Below are positions 33,434 to 45,229 of a stretch of 64,000 bases of DNA, piece by piece. The position numbers were made by a program, and so were the translations under genes. This DNA is from Cornus controversa (lineage: Eukaryota > Streptophyta > Magnoliopsida > Cornales > Cornaceae): assembly GCA_026545225.1 (NCBI GenBank), contig CM048849.1, positions 41,936,336 through 42,000,335 of the forward strand. The letters are read 5' to 3'. The first letter of the stretch is position 1, and the number at the start of each line of letters is the position of its first letter. Under the pieces are notes generated by a model. It was not told the DNA's origin and ran no database searches. It was given only the letters and a program-made list of their open reading frames with translations.

Positions 33434-33660
33434 TTGATGCCTTCTTAGTAAGGGCAAAAAGCAACGGATTGAGCTGCACGAAAGCCGTTGCGCTAACGCG
33501 CTCCATTTTCTTGCTCGGTAGCGCTTTAGTTTTCAATAAGGACGCTCAGCGGCTCCAATGATCTGGACCTTACTAAAACAAAACCGAAACCACTTCTGAT
33601 AGACTTGTACTAGAAACTAGCGGTGAATAACGGAGCACTCCACCCCGTCCCTCCAACCCA
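33434..33660. other. GC-richer island, possible mitochondrial DNA insert
   Basis: Composition changes abruptly from AT-rich intron to balanced, low-repeat sequence (cgaaagccgttgcgctaacg, ctcggtagcgctttag, gcggtgaataacggagcac). It looks like plant mitochondrial intergenic DNA. I cannot match it to a named gene, so the origin is a guess. It separates the two copies of the duplicated intron segment. Confidence 0.35.
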
Positions 33661-33838
33661 AACCTCATTTAGTCCGGAACATCCAGTCAAGTCATGAGAG
33701 TCTTAAACTTTGAAGTTTCAATCACTTTGAATATGGCGATTGGTGCTTTGAATTTATTAAGTACTTAATCCTTTTTATTCCACCTACTTAAAAGGAAATG
33801 AATTCATGATATTATTATTGTTTGGCCTGTAAAAATCT

Positions 33839-33978
33839 TCTAGTGGAAGCACGGGCATGCCAGGAACTTGCTCATTTCCAATTGAAGATCCAAACTAGAT
33901 TCCAGTTGCAATGTGAGGATCAAGCGATTGTTAGGAAGGTTTGGAATGACCACCTTCCAAAAGTTCTTTTTTGCCTTT
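33839..33978 (+). other. Short open stretch of unknown origin
   Basis: About 44 codons are open (LVEARACQELAHFQLKIQ..., QAIVRKVWNDHLPK) with ordinary amino-acid use, inside the 1.4-kb insert. It reads like a remnant of a coding exon or mobile-element protein. I do not recognise it. Confidence 0.25.
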
Positions 33979-36900
33979 GAGAACAAAAGACTTTTAAGGT
34001 TTTCTATGACGGGAAAGTTAAAGGGAAATGGAGTACAAAAACAAGGAAATTAAATGAATTGAAATGACTGAACAAGGAAAGTAAATAATTGAAGGGCAAT
34101 TGCTAGAATTAAAGTATGAAAGTGTTGGATTTGGAAGGAGTTTCAACAAAACATAACATCTAATCGAAAGTGCAGGACCTTGGATTAAAATGTCTTGGAA
34201 TATATTGCTGAAATGTAAAGATAACAAAGTGCAGGACTTTGAATTGGATTGAAGTGTTGTTGTTGTGTGCGTTGAACAGGCTTTTCAATGTATGTCATGG
34301 TACTCTATTTATAGACTTTTCTAATGACAGTTTTTGCTAGCAGTTTCCACTGGCAGTTATCACTTTCCATATGGATCAGTCAATTTTCGCCACCTGTCCC
34401 ATGTCTCTCTTTGAGCTTCTGATCATGTTTACATATTTAACTACATGTCTCCTTGTGTGTTAAAACTTCTTGAATCGCGGGCTAACTGGTTTGATTCAAG
34501 TGGCATGTTTTTTGCCACTTTCCTGAATTGCAAATGGAACCTTCCCACGTTTCAGCAACTTCCCTCAGTGGCGACCCCATGATTTCTTAAAACCCTTGAT
34601 CATTTGCCTTATTCAGGCAACTGCATGTACAATTTCTCTGTTGATTCATTGAATTGAGACACTTCTCAGACGTAAGTGCTAGATTTTCTCTATAACTGTT
34701 ATAGCACGTCTCCTTGCAATTCTCCAATTCTTGTATCGGCTTCTATAATTTCTCCACCAACTTAAAATGGCGATCCAATCTTCTTATTCGATAAACTCCT
34801 ATAATCTCTCCACATTCTCAAATTGGAAGAAGTAATTCACATGATTATAGGGATCTATTCAACCAACTTTGGTAGGTGGATTATCTCTCAAAACAACACG
34901 TAGCCCACAAAGTTAAATCTGATTGTATGTCCTCTCTATGACTTTTAAGATTGCCACGTGGAAATAATTCCCTATAACGGTGCCATGTATACCTTCTTCT
35001 GGTAGAAAGCATCTCATGGAATCGTCTCTCTCATTTATCTTGCATTTTAGGCCACGTGTCAATGGCCTATAAACTCAAGATTTATTCTCTTGGGTCAGCC
35101 ATGTTGTAGGGAATTATAGCAACATGTTTATTCCCCAGAGACTTCTGTTGTTGGGAATTCTCTATGGCAAGTTCCATTGGAACTCACCAAGTGTCACTTT
35201 CCTGGTTGGAGTTGAGGCAACTAAAATAATGATATTAACACGTATGACCACAAACACCAATTTATTTCTTGTCTGCTTTTTATTATCACATTACTATATA
35301 TATATATTAATATTACGGAATGAGATGTTATATTTCATTTTCATTAGAGAATCTGTTATGAAACATCCCTTTCAGTGGTCTATTGAGATTATACAGTTCA
35401 TAATTGATGCCAAGGGGAAAATTGTCTAAACTTGTGTGGTTGCTTCTTTCTTTGTACATTACAGGTTTGGGACCATGAAAAGATTGTCATTATACCTGAC
35501 CACTATATATTCACGAATGATGAAAGGGCAAACCGTAATGTGGATGTCTTGAGGGAATTATGTATTGAGTAAAATATTAAGTACTTCTATGATATTAAGG
35601 ATATTGGGAATTTCAAGGTATGGCTTTCCAGTCTTTAATGACGCCAGCTGCTAATTTACCTTGCTAAATGACTTCTTGTCTTTTGCATGTCTATTTATAT
35701 GGGAAATAGAATTTATGCAATGAATTCAACAGGCTAACCCAGATTATAAAGGTGTATGTCATGTTGCACTTGCCCAAGAAGGTCATTGCAGACCTGGAAA
35801 GGTGCATTTTTTATTGTTTTGGTTTATTTATTTATTTATTTTTATTAATGTCGAACTACTAAAAATTATTCATAATTTTACACTTTAACATCCACACTAG
35901 TTGCTGAATTCTATACTCTTGCCTTCAGGTCCTGCTAGGTACAGACTCCCACACATGTACAGCAGGAGCATTTGGCCAGTTTGCTACTGGAATTGGCAAT
36001 ACTGATGCGGGTGGGCACTGGAAAGGTTTTGCTTAAGGTTTGTGTGTGCTCTTTTTCTGGGATCTTATATTTAAGTTAGTCAATTCTGCTATATATATAT
36101 ATATATACATATAGTATGTACAGTGAATTTTTTGTGGTGGCTTCGTCTAATGTATCTTCACTTTGCATCATTTCCTGCTGAAATCTGGGGTTACACATTC
36201 TCCAATATTTTTGTTGTCATTTATTGCACATAAGATGATCTTGTCAAGTTGTGTGTGTGCTCATGTGCATGCTTATTTGCTCATGATATGCATGGTTCAA
36301 GCATTCACTGCCTTCCCTTGAAGCTTGGAAGGGAGCTTGTACCTTCTTTTCTGCCGATTGGAAGTTTTGAAATTTATTATTGGAATTCATGTGTTATCTT
36401 CTATATTTCAATATGTCAGCATTGAATTAAATATTGAAAATGCCAACAATTGGGTGTGTAATGGAGGACACTGTTTTTTCCACAAGTCTCCAGAAAAACC
36501 AGTTATGATTGCAATATTTATGGTATTGTCACTTTTTAGTCTAAAATAATTATGGAGTCCTGTGACTCCTATCTCTATAAAAGCACAAAACTGTTATGTG
36601 TAAACAGGAATAGGATGACTGGCTTGAAGATCTCGCTGTGCCATGCTTTGGAAATTTTCATTGATCCAAATATGTTAACTTTTTCAAGGGTATGTGTTTA
36701 CCTGTTAATTTCTACAGTTCTTAAGTATTTTCTATTTTATGCCTCAGCAATTTTAAATGAACTATATGTGTTTGCCAACATTTTCTAGGGTTTATGCCTA
36801 CTTGTAAACTATACTATTCCTTTTACTTGTGACACAGTTCTGACTATATCCTTCCATGCTTGCCTGCATCAATTACTTGTAATTTCTTTGCCTTTTAATT

Positions 36901-37911
36901 GCAGGTGCCTCCAACTCTGAAATTTTTAATGGATGGGGAAATGCTTGATTATTTGCTCGCGAAAGATTTGATTTTGCAAGTAAGTTTGCTGGGTCTTGAG
37001 GCACGATTCCCCTTGCTATTTTCATGGGCACAATTTTCCCTCTGACAAAATATATCATCTTTAAGATATGCCCTAATTTTAAATATGGTTTATTTTTTAT
37101 TTTCAATCAATTGTGCAGCCTCCAACATTTGTTGTTTCACTCATTGGTTTCAGCATTGCAGATTATCGGTGAAATATCTGTGTCTGGTGCAACTTATAAA
37201 TCGATGGAATTTGTTGGCACTGCTGTTGAAAGTTTAACTGTAAGTACTTAATATTCCATTGCAAGGATCTGAAATCCTGCCATATCTCTATATGAAGTAG
37301 TTAAATTGCACTTCATTGGAACATATTATGATTACTATTCTATTGTTGTGTACTGGAAAGATGGAAGAAAGGATGACTCTATGCAACATGGTTGTTGAAG
37401 CTGGGGGGAAGAATGGGATTGCAGTTTTAACTTTTGTTTTGCACAGGATAAGGCATCTGTGCCATATGAACCAGTTTCTAGCGATGAGCAAGCAAGGTAA
37501 TCAAGAGTTGAATCTTTTTCCTACTGCTCGAAACTATTTCCCTCTGCTCTATACCAGTTTATCCTCTGTTTTGATGTTTCTATATATTCATTTGGATTTA
37601 GGAAATTCTAATTACATTATCTAAGGCAATCTTTGGACATCCCATTCCCTGGGGAATGGATTAGTTTATCTCATTTTCCATTAACTGAGGGGGAAATCCA
37701 TTCATTTAGCATGAAACCAGACAGAAATCAAGCATCAGTGCAAATGATAAAATAAAAATAGTTGATTTTACACATGTGGCAGAATAAACTCTTTTCAAAT
37801 GCTTAGGAAATGACCTCATATCAGATTATCTTACAAAACACCAGGGAACGATTTCAATTCATGAGACAATTACAATAATTCTAACAATTTTCCTTTTAAT
37901 AAAATAGTGAG

Positions 37912-38117
37912 GGCGGGTCTTGACACGATAGTAAGGTTGCTCTATTGTGACATGGAGGTCTCAAAATGGGAAACAACCTCTTGGCATGCAGATGTAAGGC
38001 TGTGTACATCTGACCCTCCCCAAATTCTACAGTAGTAGGGGCCTCATGCACTGGGCTAGCCCTTTTAAAAAGAGGCCGACCCCATCCATATGGGATAAAG
38101 GCAAGAATGATGATGAA
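37912..38117 (+). mobile_element. tRNA-derived SINE (Au-SINE-like) with 14-bp target duplication
   Basis: The element starts ggcgggtcttgacacgatag and has taaggttgctctattgtgac, gaaacaacctcttgg and taaggctgtgtacatctgac, matching the plant Au SINE as I remember it, including the pol III box A/B region. After actgggctagccctttt it continues with gaccccatccatatgggata and a gatgatga tail, like the 3' end of TS-type SINEs. The flanks carry aataaaatagtgag on both sides (37898-37911 and 38118-38131). Confidence 0.85.
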
Positions 38118-38129
38118 AATAAAATAGTG

Positions 38130-39690
38130 AGTTATTTGTGAAGGTTTCTTATCTATTCTTGGTGTCTTCTCATCGAATCTGGTAGTTGTTCTTGTTCACC
38201 GGTTTCATCATCTACGCACTTTTAAGCATCCCATGATCTGGATGGTAGGAATTGATAATTGACATCTTATGGTCATAACTCATAAGTTTGTTGGAACTAA
38301 AGTGGTTTCATAATCTAATTGTCAACTTAAATTTAGAAAGCCGGGTAGTGGGTAGAGTTCTTGCAATATTCATTCCCCATTGATAGAAACCTTGGTCATA
38401 GCCTGCTTGCCACTGTTTCGAAATTTGAAGTTCCAATTCCATTATTATGAGTGCAGAGGGCTGGCAGGACCTACCTACTGTATAAGTAACTCTTTATCTA
38501 ATTGGTTGTGCTTGTTTTATGCTATATAACCTAATACACTCCATTGCTATCCCAATTTTAGATACGTATAGTTTTGCACCTCCTTCGGATCTCTAATACT
38601 ATTGTTGTCATGTTGTGCTTTATTTGTTCTTTTTTTCCTTCACAATGTGCTATATAACCTAGTGCACACCACTGCTATCCCAATTTTAGTTATTTCTAAA
38701 ATTTATTTTGTACCACTTTCCAGTCTCCAAAACCAGTTTCTAGTTTATATTGTTTTCCCCAAAACTCACTTCTGACAATTGAATTCTTTGCTTTGGTGCA
38801 GCTTATTACATCCTTGTCCACTAAGGCGTCTTTAATTTTTTTTGTTTTAGTAGATGTTTGCCACCCTATGGGATTTTTTCAAGTAGACATGGCACTGAAG
38901 TGAAGGCAAGTGGCTTATTTTATATATACTTGTTGTATATTTATATATTTTAACCATAATATCCCAAAATCTTAACAGAGGTTTTTCCTACTGTTGGGTT
39001 GAACTAGTGAAAAGTGAGTTGCTAGTTTGGCATCTTTTGAGTCTTCTAATGTTCTAACTTTATCATTTTCCAAGTCAGTTTCTGCCACTATGCTCTTCCT
39101 CAAATTCACTTTAAGGCTGTATAAAAGTTGCTGAACAATCTAAGTGAAATTGCTCCCAATTTTCCTTGTCATCTGCAGGATGGCACCATCTAGTTAGACC
39201 TCCTTTTGCTCTATGAATTATCCTGTCAAGAAAATCTGTTTCTAAAATGACTGGAGTGGAGTGGTGGTTTCCTTTGTGAATTATTTTGCATCCTCACTAA
39301 ACTCACTGTCAAAAGTAACCTGGAATCTAACTCCCCTTGCTTGGGAACCTTAAGTTCAAGAACATAGTCTGGAAACCTAGTTCATCTCATCATACTAATT
39401 GAACATCAAAGTATCTATCTTTCATATTAATATGGTTCTATTTATAATCTATGTTACATGGACTCTTAAAATTGCATGAAGTACCAGTGTTGGACACACG
39501 ACACTCAGACTTGATTTGGGATATATGTCTAACATATTTCGTTGGACATGTACTTAATAAGTATATTCAATAATTCAAATTTCTAATTATTTTATATGAA
39601 ACTCTCTTATTATGTTCCTTTTGTTACTTTATTGCTTCAAACCAGGCAAAGTGTTTATGCCCTATGGTACATAAAAATATTATTATACTC
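38130..39690. other. Gene-free stretch 3' of the pseudogene
   Basis: No further dehydratase exons were found. The phrase tgctatataaccta with cccaattttag occurs near 38519 and again near 38648, a local duplication. No other element recognised. Confidence 0.4.
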
Positions 39691-39699
39691 TAACAAGCT

Positions 39700-39945
39700 T
39701 TTAGCAGGAGAGGAATAGGAGATCCTTTGATGGGAAGGAGACTCCTATATTGATGCTCAAGTTCGATATTCTTAGATCTTTATTTTTTTTAGATTCATGG
39801 TTGATACTGTAAATCTATGGAGGAGGTTTTGATATTTGTTGATAGTTTGAGATTATAGTGGTTTTTTTGTTCTTTTGCCTTGTAAGCGGGATGCGCTCCC
39901 CCTTTTGAGTGCCTTTCTAATATACTTTACTTATAAAAAAAAAAA
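39700..39945 (+). mobile_element. 3' end of a LINE retrotransposon (5'-truncated)
   Basis: The plus strand reads RRNRRSFDGKETPIL and LRSLFFLDSWL, typical of the C-terminus of plant L1-type reverse transcriptase proteins (NRRTFEG..., LRTLFFW). It is followed by a 3' tail (gatgcgctcccccttttgag, tatactttacttat) and a poly-A run. Only the last few hundred bases are present and the frame is broken. Confidence 0.75.
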
Positions 39946-41053
39946 TGGGAATATTAAATAATTTGATTATTAAGCTGCCTCTTCATGTCCTTGTCCATGT
40001 AATACAGTTTGTATTTGCATTAATGGTCATTCCCCTTGTGTGTCTTTATAGCAAAAAAGCCAAAAACCATTTCCAACCTGAATGCACTTCTTGTACTGAG
40101 AAAGTGTTATTGCTTCTTGCTTTGTATTGTCAATATTGCTTGATTTTAAATCATTCGACTTGGCAAGAGGAATGAATCTCCTAAGGGGGAAAACATTGGT
40201 GTGTGATGATAAATTTTGTTAACTTGTCTTTGTCTCCTAATTGAAAGCGAAATTTCTTCCGCTAACACATACATTTCTTTGTGGTCGCATCTGAAACATC
40301 CTTACCACCCCTGTTCTATAGAGGATTTCATAAGCTGGACTTTTTAGAAAGAATGTTAGTCTTCAATAATGGAAAAAGAATGTTATAAATTAGCAATTGC
40401 ACATGCCCTTTCTCAATGCTCAATATTGTAGAGTTTTATCAACAAAAACTAGGGTTGAGATCAAATTCGGACTAAAACTAGGGATGTAAAATGAACTGAG
40501 GCTTGTAAATGAACTGAGTTGTTCTTCAACTTGTTTATATTTTATATGAGTTCCTTTTTTTTCTTTTCTTTTTTGTATTTAATTAAAATTTCACTTATTT
40601 ACCAATGAAAAAAGTGATAAAATATAAAAAAATATTATTATAAATGTACTCTTACTTGAGCTTCGCCCTCAGTTAGATTGAGAGGTTGTAAGAGTGTACC
40701 TCATGATCCAACAACTTAATGATATGCTCATATGAGCCCACATAATAAACTTGCTATAAAATAGAATAAAACTAGAAGAAATTAATTAAAAAATATATAA
40801 TAAATAGGCTCCATGTGTTCACGAGCATAAAGAGGGGCGGAACTATGTTTAAACCAAGGCCCCCAAAAAAATTTAATTAGGGCTCTAAAATAGGTAAAAT
40901 TAAAAATACTAAAAAGATTTACTTACCAAATTTTGGACAATCCTATTCAATAGAACCCTATGAATTGTTGAAATTAAAAGTATTACAAAGATTTACTTAC
41001 CAAAAAAATATTACTTAATATGTATTTTACAGCCTTTTGTGAAATTTTTTGCA
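39946..41053. other. Gene-free stretch
   Basis: No gene recognised. A block at 40835-40880 (gaggggcggaactatg, aaggcccccaaaa) has the look of a decayed DNA transposon end. Confidence 0.35.
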
Positions 41054-41061
41054 TATATAAC

Positions 41062-41774
41062 TAGGGGTGCACACGGTACGGTTCCTCATGGTTCTTGGTG
41101 GAACCGGAACCGGAACCGTTACCAACGGTTTCTGATTTTCGGAACCGGAACCCGAACCGTTGGGGGTTGGAACCATGAGGAACCGTACCGCGGTTCTCGG
41201 TACGGTTCCGGTTCCGAACCGCGGTTCCTTAGGATTTTTTTATTTTTTATTTTTTTTTTTTTTTTTTTTTTTTAATGAAGCTTGAAAATACAAAATATAT
41301 ATATATATATTCATTAAATAAATGTGAGACCTACAATCTAAAAATGGCACCCTATATATATATAATTATTATATTATATTATAGATATATATACATTACA
41401 TATAATGTATATATATTATGTATAGTAATTATATTATAATATAATTATTATATATAATATATGATAATATAATTATTATATGTAATGTATATATATATAT
41501 ATATTATATATAGTTATTATATTATATATATATATACACATATTTAATATAAAACGGTTCCGGTTCCGGTTCCGGTTCCAAGGAACCGTTATCCCCAACG
41601 GTTCCGGTTCCGGTACGGTTCTACTGGTCCTGGAACCGGAACCGGAACCGTTGGTAACGGTTCCTAATTTTAGGAACCGGAACCGTAGCCACGGTTCGGT
41701 ACGGTTCCGGTACGGTTCCCCTCGGTTCCGGTTCCGGTTCCGGTTCCGGTTCCGACGGTTCTTTGTGCACCCTA
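41062..41774. mobile_element. hAT-type miniature element, 713 bp, made of ggaacc/ggttcc repeats
   Basis: The ends are taggggtgcaca and tgtgcacccta. The flanks carry an 8-bp duplication tatataac (41054-41061 and 41775-41782), as hAT elements make. Both outer thirds are dense in ggaaccggaacc, ggttccggttcc and cggtacggttcc, so each arm can fold on itself or on the other. The centre is a poly-T run and a TA-rich block. No coding capacity. Confidence 0.88.
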
Positions 41775-41782
41775 TATATAAC

Positions 41783-43083
41783 TAGAAAGTAAAAACTATT
41801 TATATGGCATGTGAAAGAATGATATAAATTAGTTTTTCCTACAATAGTCAGCTCAATATGAAGTGTTACTTAAACTTAGCTCTCTCTCTTTCTATACATA
41901 TATTTGACATAATGTCACTTTCTGCCATTCTGAGTTTAAGCTATCACACCAGTTTTGAACGTTGGGCATTAATTCCATCTTACCTAGCATAACTTTAAAA
42001 TAATTTATAGTATAAAAAAAAGTAGCAATGCTACATGTTCCGAATAAATATTTTGAATTATATCTCAAATTTATGTGGCATGTGATATAATCTATTATTT
42101 TAAGAAATAAAATTAAATGATGAGTTAGTATTGGTGGCATTCCTTCCATACACAAAGTTTCGGTGATGGTATACATGTTGATGTCTACTTTTAGATAAGC
42201 ACCATATCACCTGTCAGATAGATTCGAGATATACTTTGAAATATTTATTCGAGACATGTAACATTTTTCTAAAAAAAAATTATAGACGAACTTGACTCTG
42301 GTTCATTACAATTTTCGATAGTATTTGGGAGCATTGAATCGGTTTTTTAGAATTTTCTCCAATTCCAAATATAATGTGCCAATTGAGTGCTTTCGTAAAA
42401 TTTTTTACCAATTGTCGTCATTTCATAAGGTGAGAAATGAACACAAAAAAAACTCTAATATCATGTGATTAATTTATGCAACACCAGTGATTCTCCATGA
42501 AAAATACAATCATCCCCATTGTTAATGATGAAAATTAAAAGATAATAACAATTCAGGATAACAGCCAATATACCAATAATACCCATACTATGGTTAGATT
42601 AACAAATGCATGTACAATACAATACATATTAAAACCCTAGTCCCTATACACCACATTATTAAATATTTTCATAAATATTAGGAGACCACCATTATGATGG
42701 TTTTTTCTCTCCTTTTTTATATTTTTGCACTTTTGTATATCATTCTTGTGGTTGCAAATAGTAAATAAAACATTAAAAAAAAAAAAAAGAAACCAAAGAA
42801 GGGAAGAATGGCCTAATTTAGCAACCCCCTTATCCTTCACCACCAGTGCGTACAGGCCCTCTCTCTAACACCCTAGCTCACGTTAGCCACACCACACACC
42901 CTCCCAAATTTGACATTTTCCAATAAACACTATGGGTTGAAAAGTGAAACAAATTCGAGGGACATAAGCAATAGATATGTGTGAGCCACATAAATATATC
43001 TACAGGGAATGGACCACCCCATGCATTCGGCGCACGTTAGGGTCGTCCAATAGTATATGAATTCGGGTCGGCTGATCGGGTCA
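41783..43083. other. Gene-free stretch downstream of the C2-domain gene
   Basis: No gene or mobile element recognised; the right part may hold the 3' untranslated region of the C2 gene. Confidence 0.4.
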
Positions 43084-44637
43084 CTAAAACGAGTGGTTCC
43101 CACTATGTGATGGGCTTTGCAACCGACCACTAAGGCTTTTCTTCCCACCTTGGGGCTTACCACAAATGCATTGACACTCGTATCCATATATGTTGCCAAA
43201 GCATGAAAACAAACCACTTCCACCTTCACTTTGTCGCCGGAAATGTTGACTCGTCGACCGGAAACTCGCGGAGAAGCCTCGGTCGTAGAGCGGCGGAAAC
43301 TCCGTCCGCCACCGCTCCAGTTTGGACCGCAGCCCTTCCACGCTCTCGTCCAAGCTCCATCCGTCCAATACTGAGCTCTGGTTCTCGTTAAATGTGTATC
43401 TCTCAGTCGCCTTCGCCGCCGCCACTTCCGACGGCGATGGACCCACCTCGGAGTCCGACAGAATCGAATTCGGCTTCCCCGGGCCACCAAACACAAATTT
43501 TCCGTTCTTCATCTCGAACCCATTAATCTTGGAACCGGTTTTTCCGACCAAATGCGGCGGCGGCGGCGGCTCTTTCGGCGGCGACCTCATGAGTTTGCCG
43601 GCGAATGGCTTATTCGGCAAGGACCCACTGATTTCCGAACCGGGTTTTTCATTGGAGACTTTGTTTTTCGGGTCGTTGTTTAAGAACCCAACACGCTTTT
43701 CATCATTTTTGACCATCTCTTTAACTTGGTTTTTGAGTTCTGAAGCGCTGAGTAACGAACTTGCCTTTCCTTTCTTTCCCTTCTCACTGGATCGACCCGA
43801 CGTACCGCTGATTAACGAATTTGCCTTTCCCTTTTTACTCTTTCCTTTGGGTGGGGCTCCGGAATCAGACCCGCTGAGGCTGGATCCACCCTTTTTTGGG
43901 GTCCCCTTTTTTGGTGGAGTCCTCAACGATGACCCGGTGGTTGATGATGAAATATCACTGGAGATCAGACGGTCGCTACGTTCGCTTTGAGATCTACGTA
44001 ACACGGGTTTCACAGCAGATGGATTACTACCTGTGTTGTTACTCTGATTATCATTAGTATTTTGATTATTTGATAAGTTCTCTTCACCCATCAAATCACG
44101 ATATCCAACGGCTGACGTGCTAAGCTGAGTGTACAATGGCATGCTTCGCATGGAGCTATCAAGTACTGCCACTCCAATATTCAATATCCCCTGGGGACGA
44201 CCCGAGGGACGTCGCACATGAAGTGCAAAAAACCTCATCCCAACATGGTTGTTGTTGTGGTGGCGGGCGTTGGGTCGGGTTTGAGGAGGGATGAGGTTAC
44301 CCACGAGGCAACGAACCGTGCCCACATGGGAGTCCCGGAACCAATGAACCGAATAAACCTCAATCATTACTGCAGATGTGTCACCCCGAAGGAACTCGTC
44401 GTCCACCCGGAACACAAACTTGTCATTCCAAGTCGGGTTATTGTGGCCTTCCTTGTCAACCCGGGTAGTGAGCTTCCGATTCGGATGGACCCATGCAGTT
44501 GCATAGGTTCGCATGTTCTTTGACGTCGGATGCAAATCCTGAGCCGATATGACGTTTATTTCTAAAAGTTGAAATGGTGCCTTCACCGACATGGTTGACG
44601 ATGGAGGCACGGGTCGGGTGGTGGTGGTAATCTTCAC
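43084..44637 (-). CDS. C2-domain protein (SRC2-like / calcium-dependent lipid-binding family), single exon
   Basis: One uninterrupted frame of 517 codons. A C2 domain occupies about residues 22-125: FQLLEINVISAQDLHP, then TYATAWVHP, GHNNPTWNDKFVFRVDDEFL and VEVYS-like IEVYSVHWFRDSHVGT. Such domains bind membranes or partners, often with calcium. A long low-complexity Ser/Lys/Gly/Pro-rich middle follows, with KKGTPKKG and repeated KGKKGKA, probably disordered. A conserved C-terminal region around SLDESVEGLRSKLERWRTE ends in a Cys-rich patch (LFSCFGNIYGYECQCICG). The layout matches a plant family of intronless C2 proteins; the biological role is not well established as far as I know. Met1 is used here; Met16 (44592), just before the C2 domain, is an equally good start. 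GC content is higher than in the flanks, as expected for an active gene. Confidence 0.9.
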   Translation of the reverse strand: MKITTTTRPVPPSSTMSVKAPFQLLEINVISAQDLHPTSKNMRTYATAWVHPNRKLTTRVDKEGHNNPTWNDKFVFRVDDEFLRGDTSAVMIEVYSVHWFRDSHVGTVRCLVGNLIPPQTRPNARHHNNNHVGMRFFALHVRRPSGRPQGILNIGVAVLDSSMRSMPLYTQLSTSAVGYRDLMGEENLSNNQNTNDNQSNNTGSNPSAVKPVLRRSQSERSDRLISSDISSSTTGSSLRTPPKKGTPKKGGSSLSGSDSGAPPKGKSKKGKANSLISGTSGRSSEKGKKGKASSLLSASELKNQVKEMVKNDEKRVGFLNNDPKNKVSNEKPGSEISGSLPNKPFAGKLMRSPPKEPPPPPHLVGKTGSKINGFEMKNGKFVFGGPGKPNSILSDSEVGPSPSEVAAAKATERYTFNENQSSVLDGWSLDESVEGLRSKLERWRTEFPPLYDRGFSASFRSTSQHFRRQSEGGSGLFSCFGNIYGYECQCICGKPQGGKKSLSGRLQSPSHSGNHSF

Positions 44638-44639
44638 GT

Positions 44640-45229
44640 CGCAACAGTATTTTTTTTATAATTCTTGATAATGATTGTGGTGGTGAATGGAGATTCCGCT
44701 CGCCGTCCGGAGATATGACGACGAGGGAAGACCAGACATTAACAAAGAGAGAGAGAGAGAGAGATACCAAGCAAAACTGTAGATGAATGAGGAGACTTCT
44801 GAATATGAAATCAATATGAGCGAAGAAAATGGGAGGAGAGAGAAACTATTATTGACCGCAGGAGGATAAATGTTGTAAATTTTCAGGTACTCAAATTAGT
44901 CCAAGTCTAATTTAGGAAGGTTTTGGATTCAAACTCCTAAGCAAAATTTCAGGGAACAGGCTATTGTCTATAAAAGGCATAACAAACCTCTTTCTGGATT
45001 AGGCTACATCAACACAAATCTTTTTGGACAAGTTCACTATTAGCAAGTGTCATTCCCTAAACCTCGGAATGCCAACCATCGTAAGAATTGTCTTATAAAA
45101 AATGGTCATTGGTTTAACCTCTCTAATTTCAGAATTTCATCTCCTAAACCCATCAATTTTAAATTCAGCAAATTGAATTCTGGAGACACCTAATATAGAA
45201 TATTTAAAAAAAATAGTTACACTCGTATC
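44640..45229. other. Upstream region of the C2-domain gene
   Basis: Holds a GA run at 44745-44763, which would make a CT-rich leader on the minus strand. No clear TATA box. The rest is unassigned. Confidence 0.4.

Larger units (their letters stand above)
33123..35411. repeat. Duplicated intron segment, second copy split by a 1.4-kb insertion
   Basis: A segment starting ttagtccggaacatccagtc and ending ttcataattgatgcc lies at 33123-33433. Its second copy is split: 33668-33810 holds the first half and 35244-35411 the second half, with about 1.43 kb of unrelated DNA between. The word atgatatta appears at both edges of that insert. A further phrase (aggaccttggattaaaatgt) near 32825 recurs near 34175. 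All lie in the intron between exons 2 and 3 of the dehydratase pseudogene. Confidence 0.8.
32156..37499 (+). pseudogene. IIL1: Broken, intron-containing copy of 3-isopropylmalate dehydratase large subunit (isopropylmalate isomerase)
   Basis: The intact plant enzyme interconverts 2- and 3-isopropylmalate in chloroplast leucine synthesis, using a 4Fe-4S cluster. Exon 1 starts MASSSIASTSTSLMNK (transit-peptide-like) at 32156. It changes frame around a poly-T run near 32266 and ends KIVSVMAPQQSERKSS...DS. Exon 2 is 32538-32708 (ILARASEKPQLSPGENVWVN), exon 3 35465-35617, exon 4 35733-35801, exon 5 35929-36037 ([20 protein letters not shown]), exon 6 36905-36979 and exon 7 37162-37239 (IIGEISVSGATYKSMEFVG). 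A shortened exon 8 starts at 37361 (MEERMTLCNMVVEAGGKNG) and the copy ends near DKASVPYEPVSSDEQAR. Defects: an in-frame TAA in exon 3, where the family has Gln before NIKYFYDIKD; an apparent 8-base loss in exon 5 after NTDAG; exon 8 sequence missing; and all later exons, including the cluster-binding cysteines, absent. Introns are kept, so it arose by DNA duplication. Confidence 0.88.

Noticed and set aside
40835-40880. Transposon end with gggcggaactatg
   Set aside because: No partner end was found within a few kilobases, so it is not listed as a separate element.
43322-43990. Open frame of 222 codons on the plus strand
   Set aside because: It is the antisense shadow of the C2-domain gene, whose minus-strand frame is longer and has a recognisable domain.
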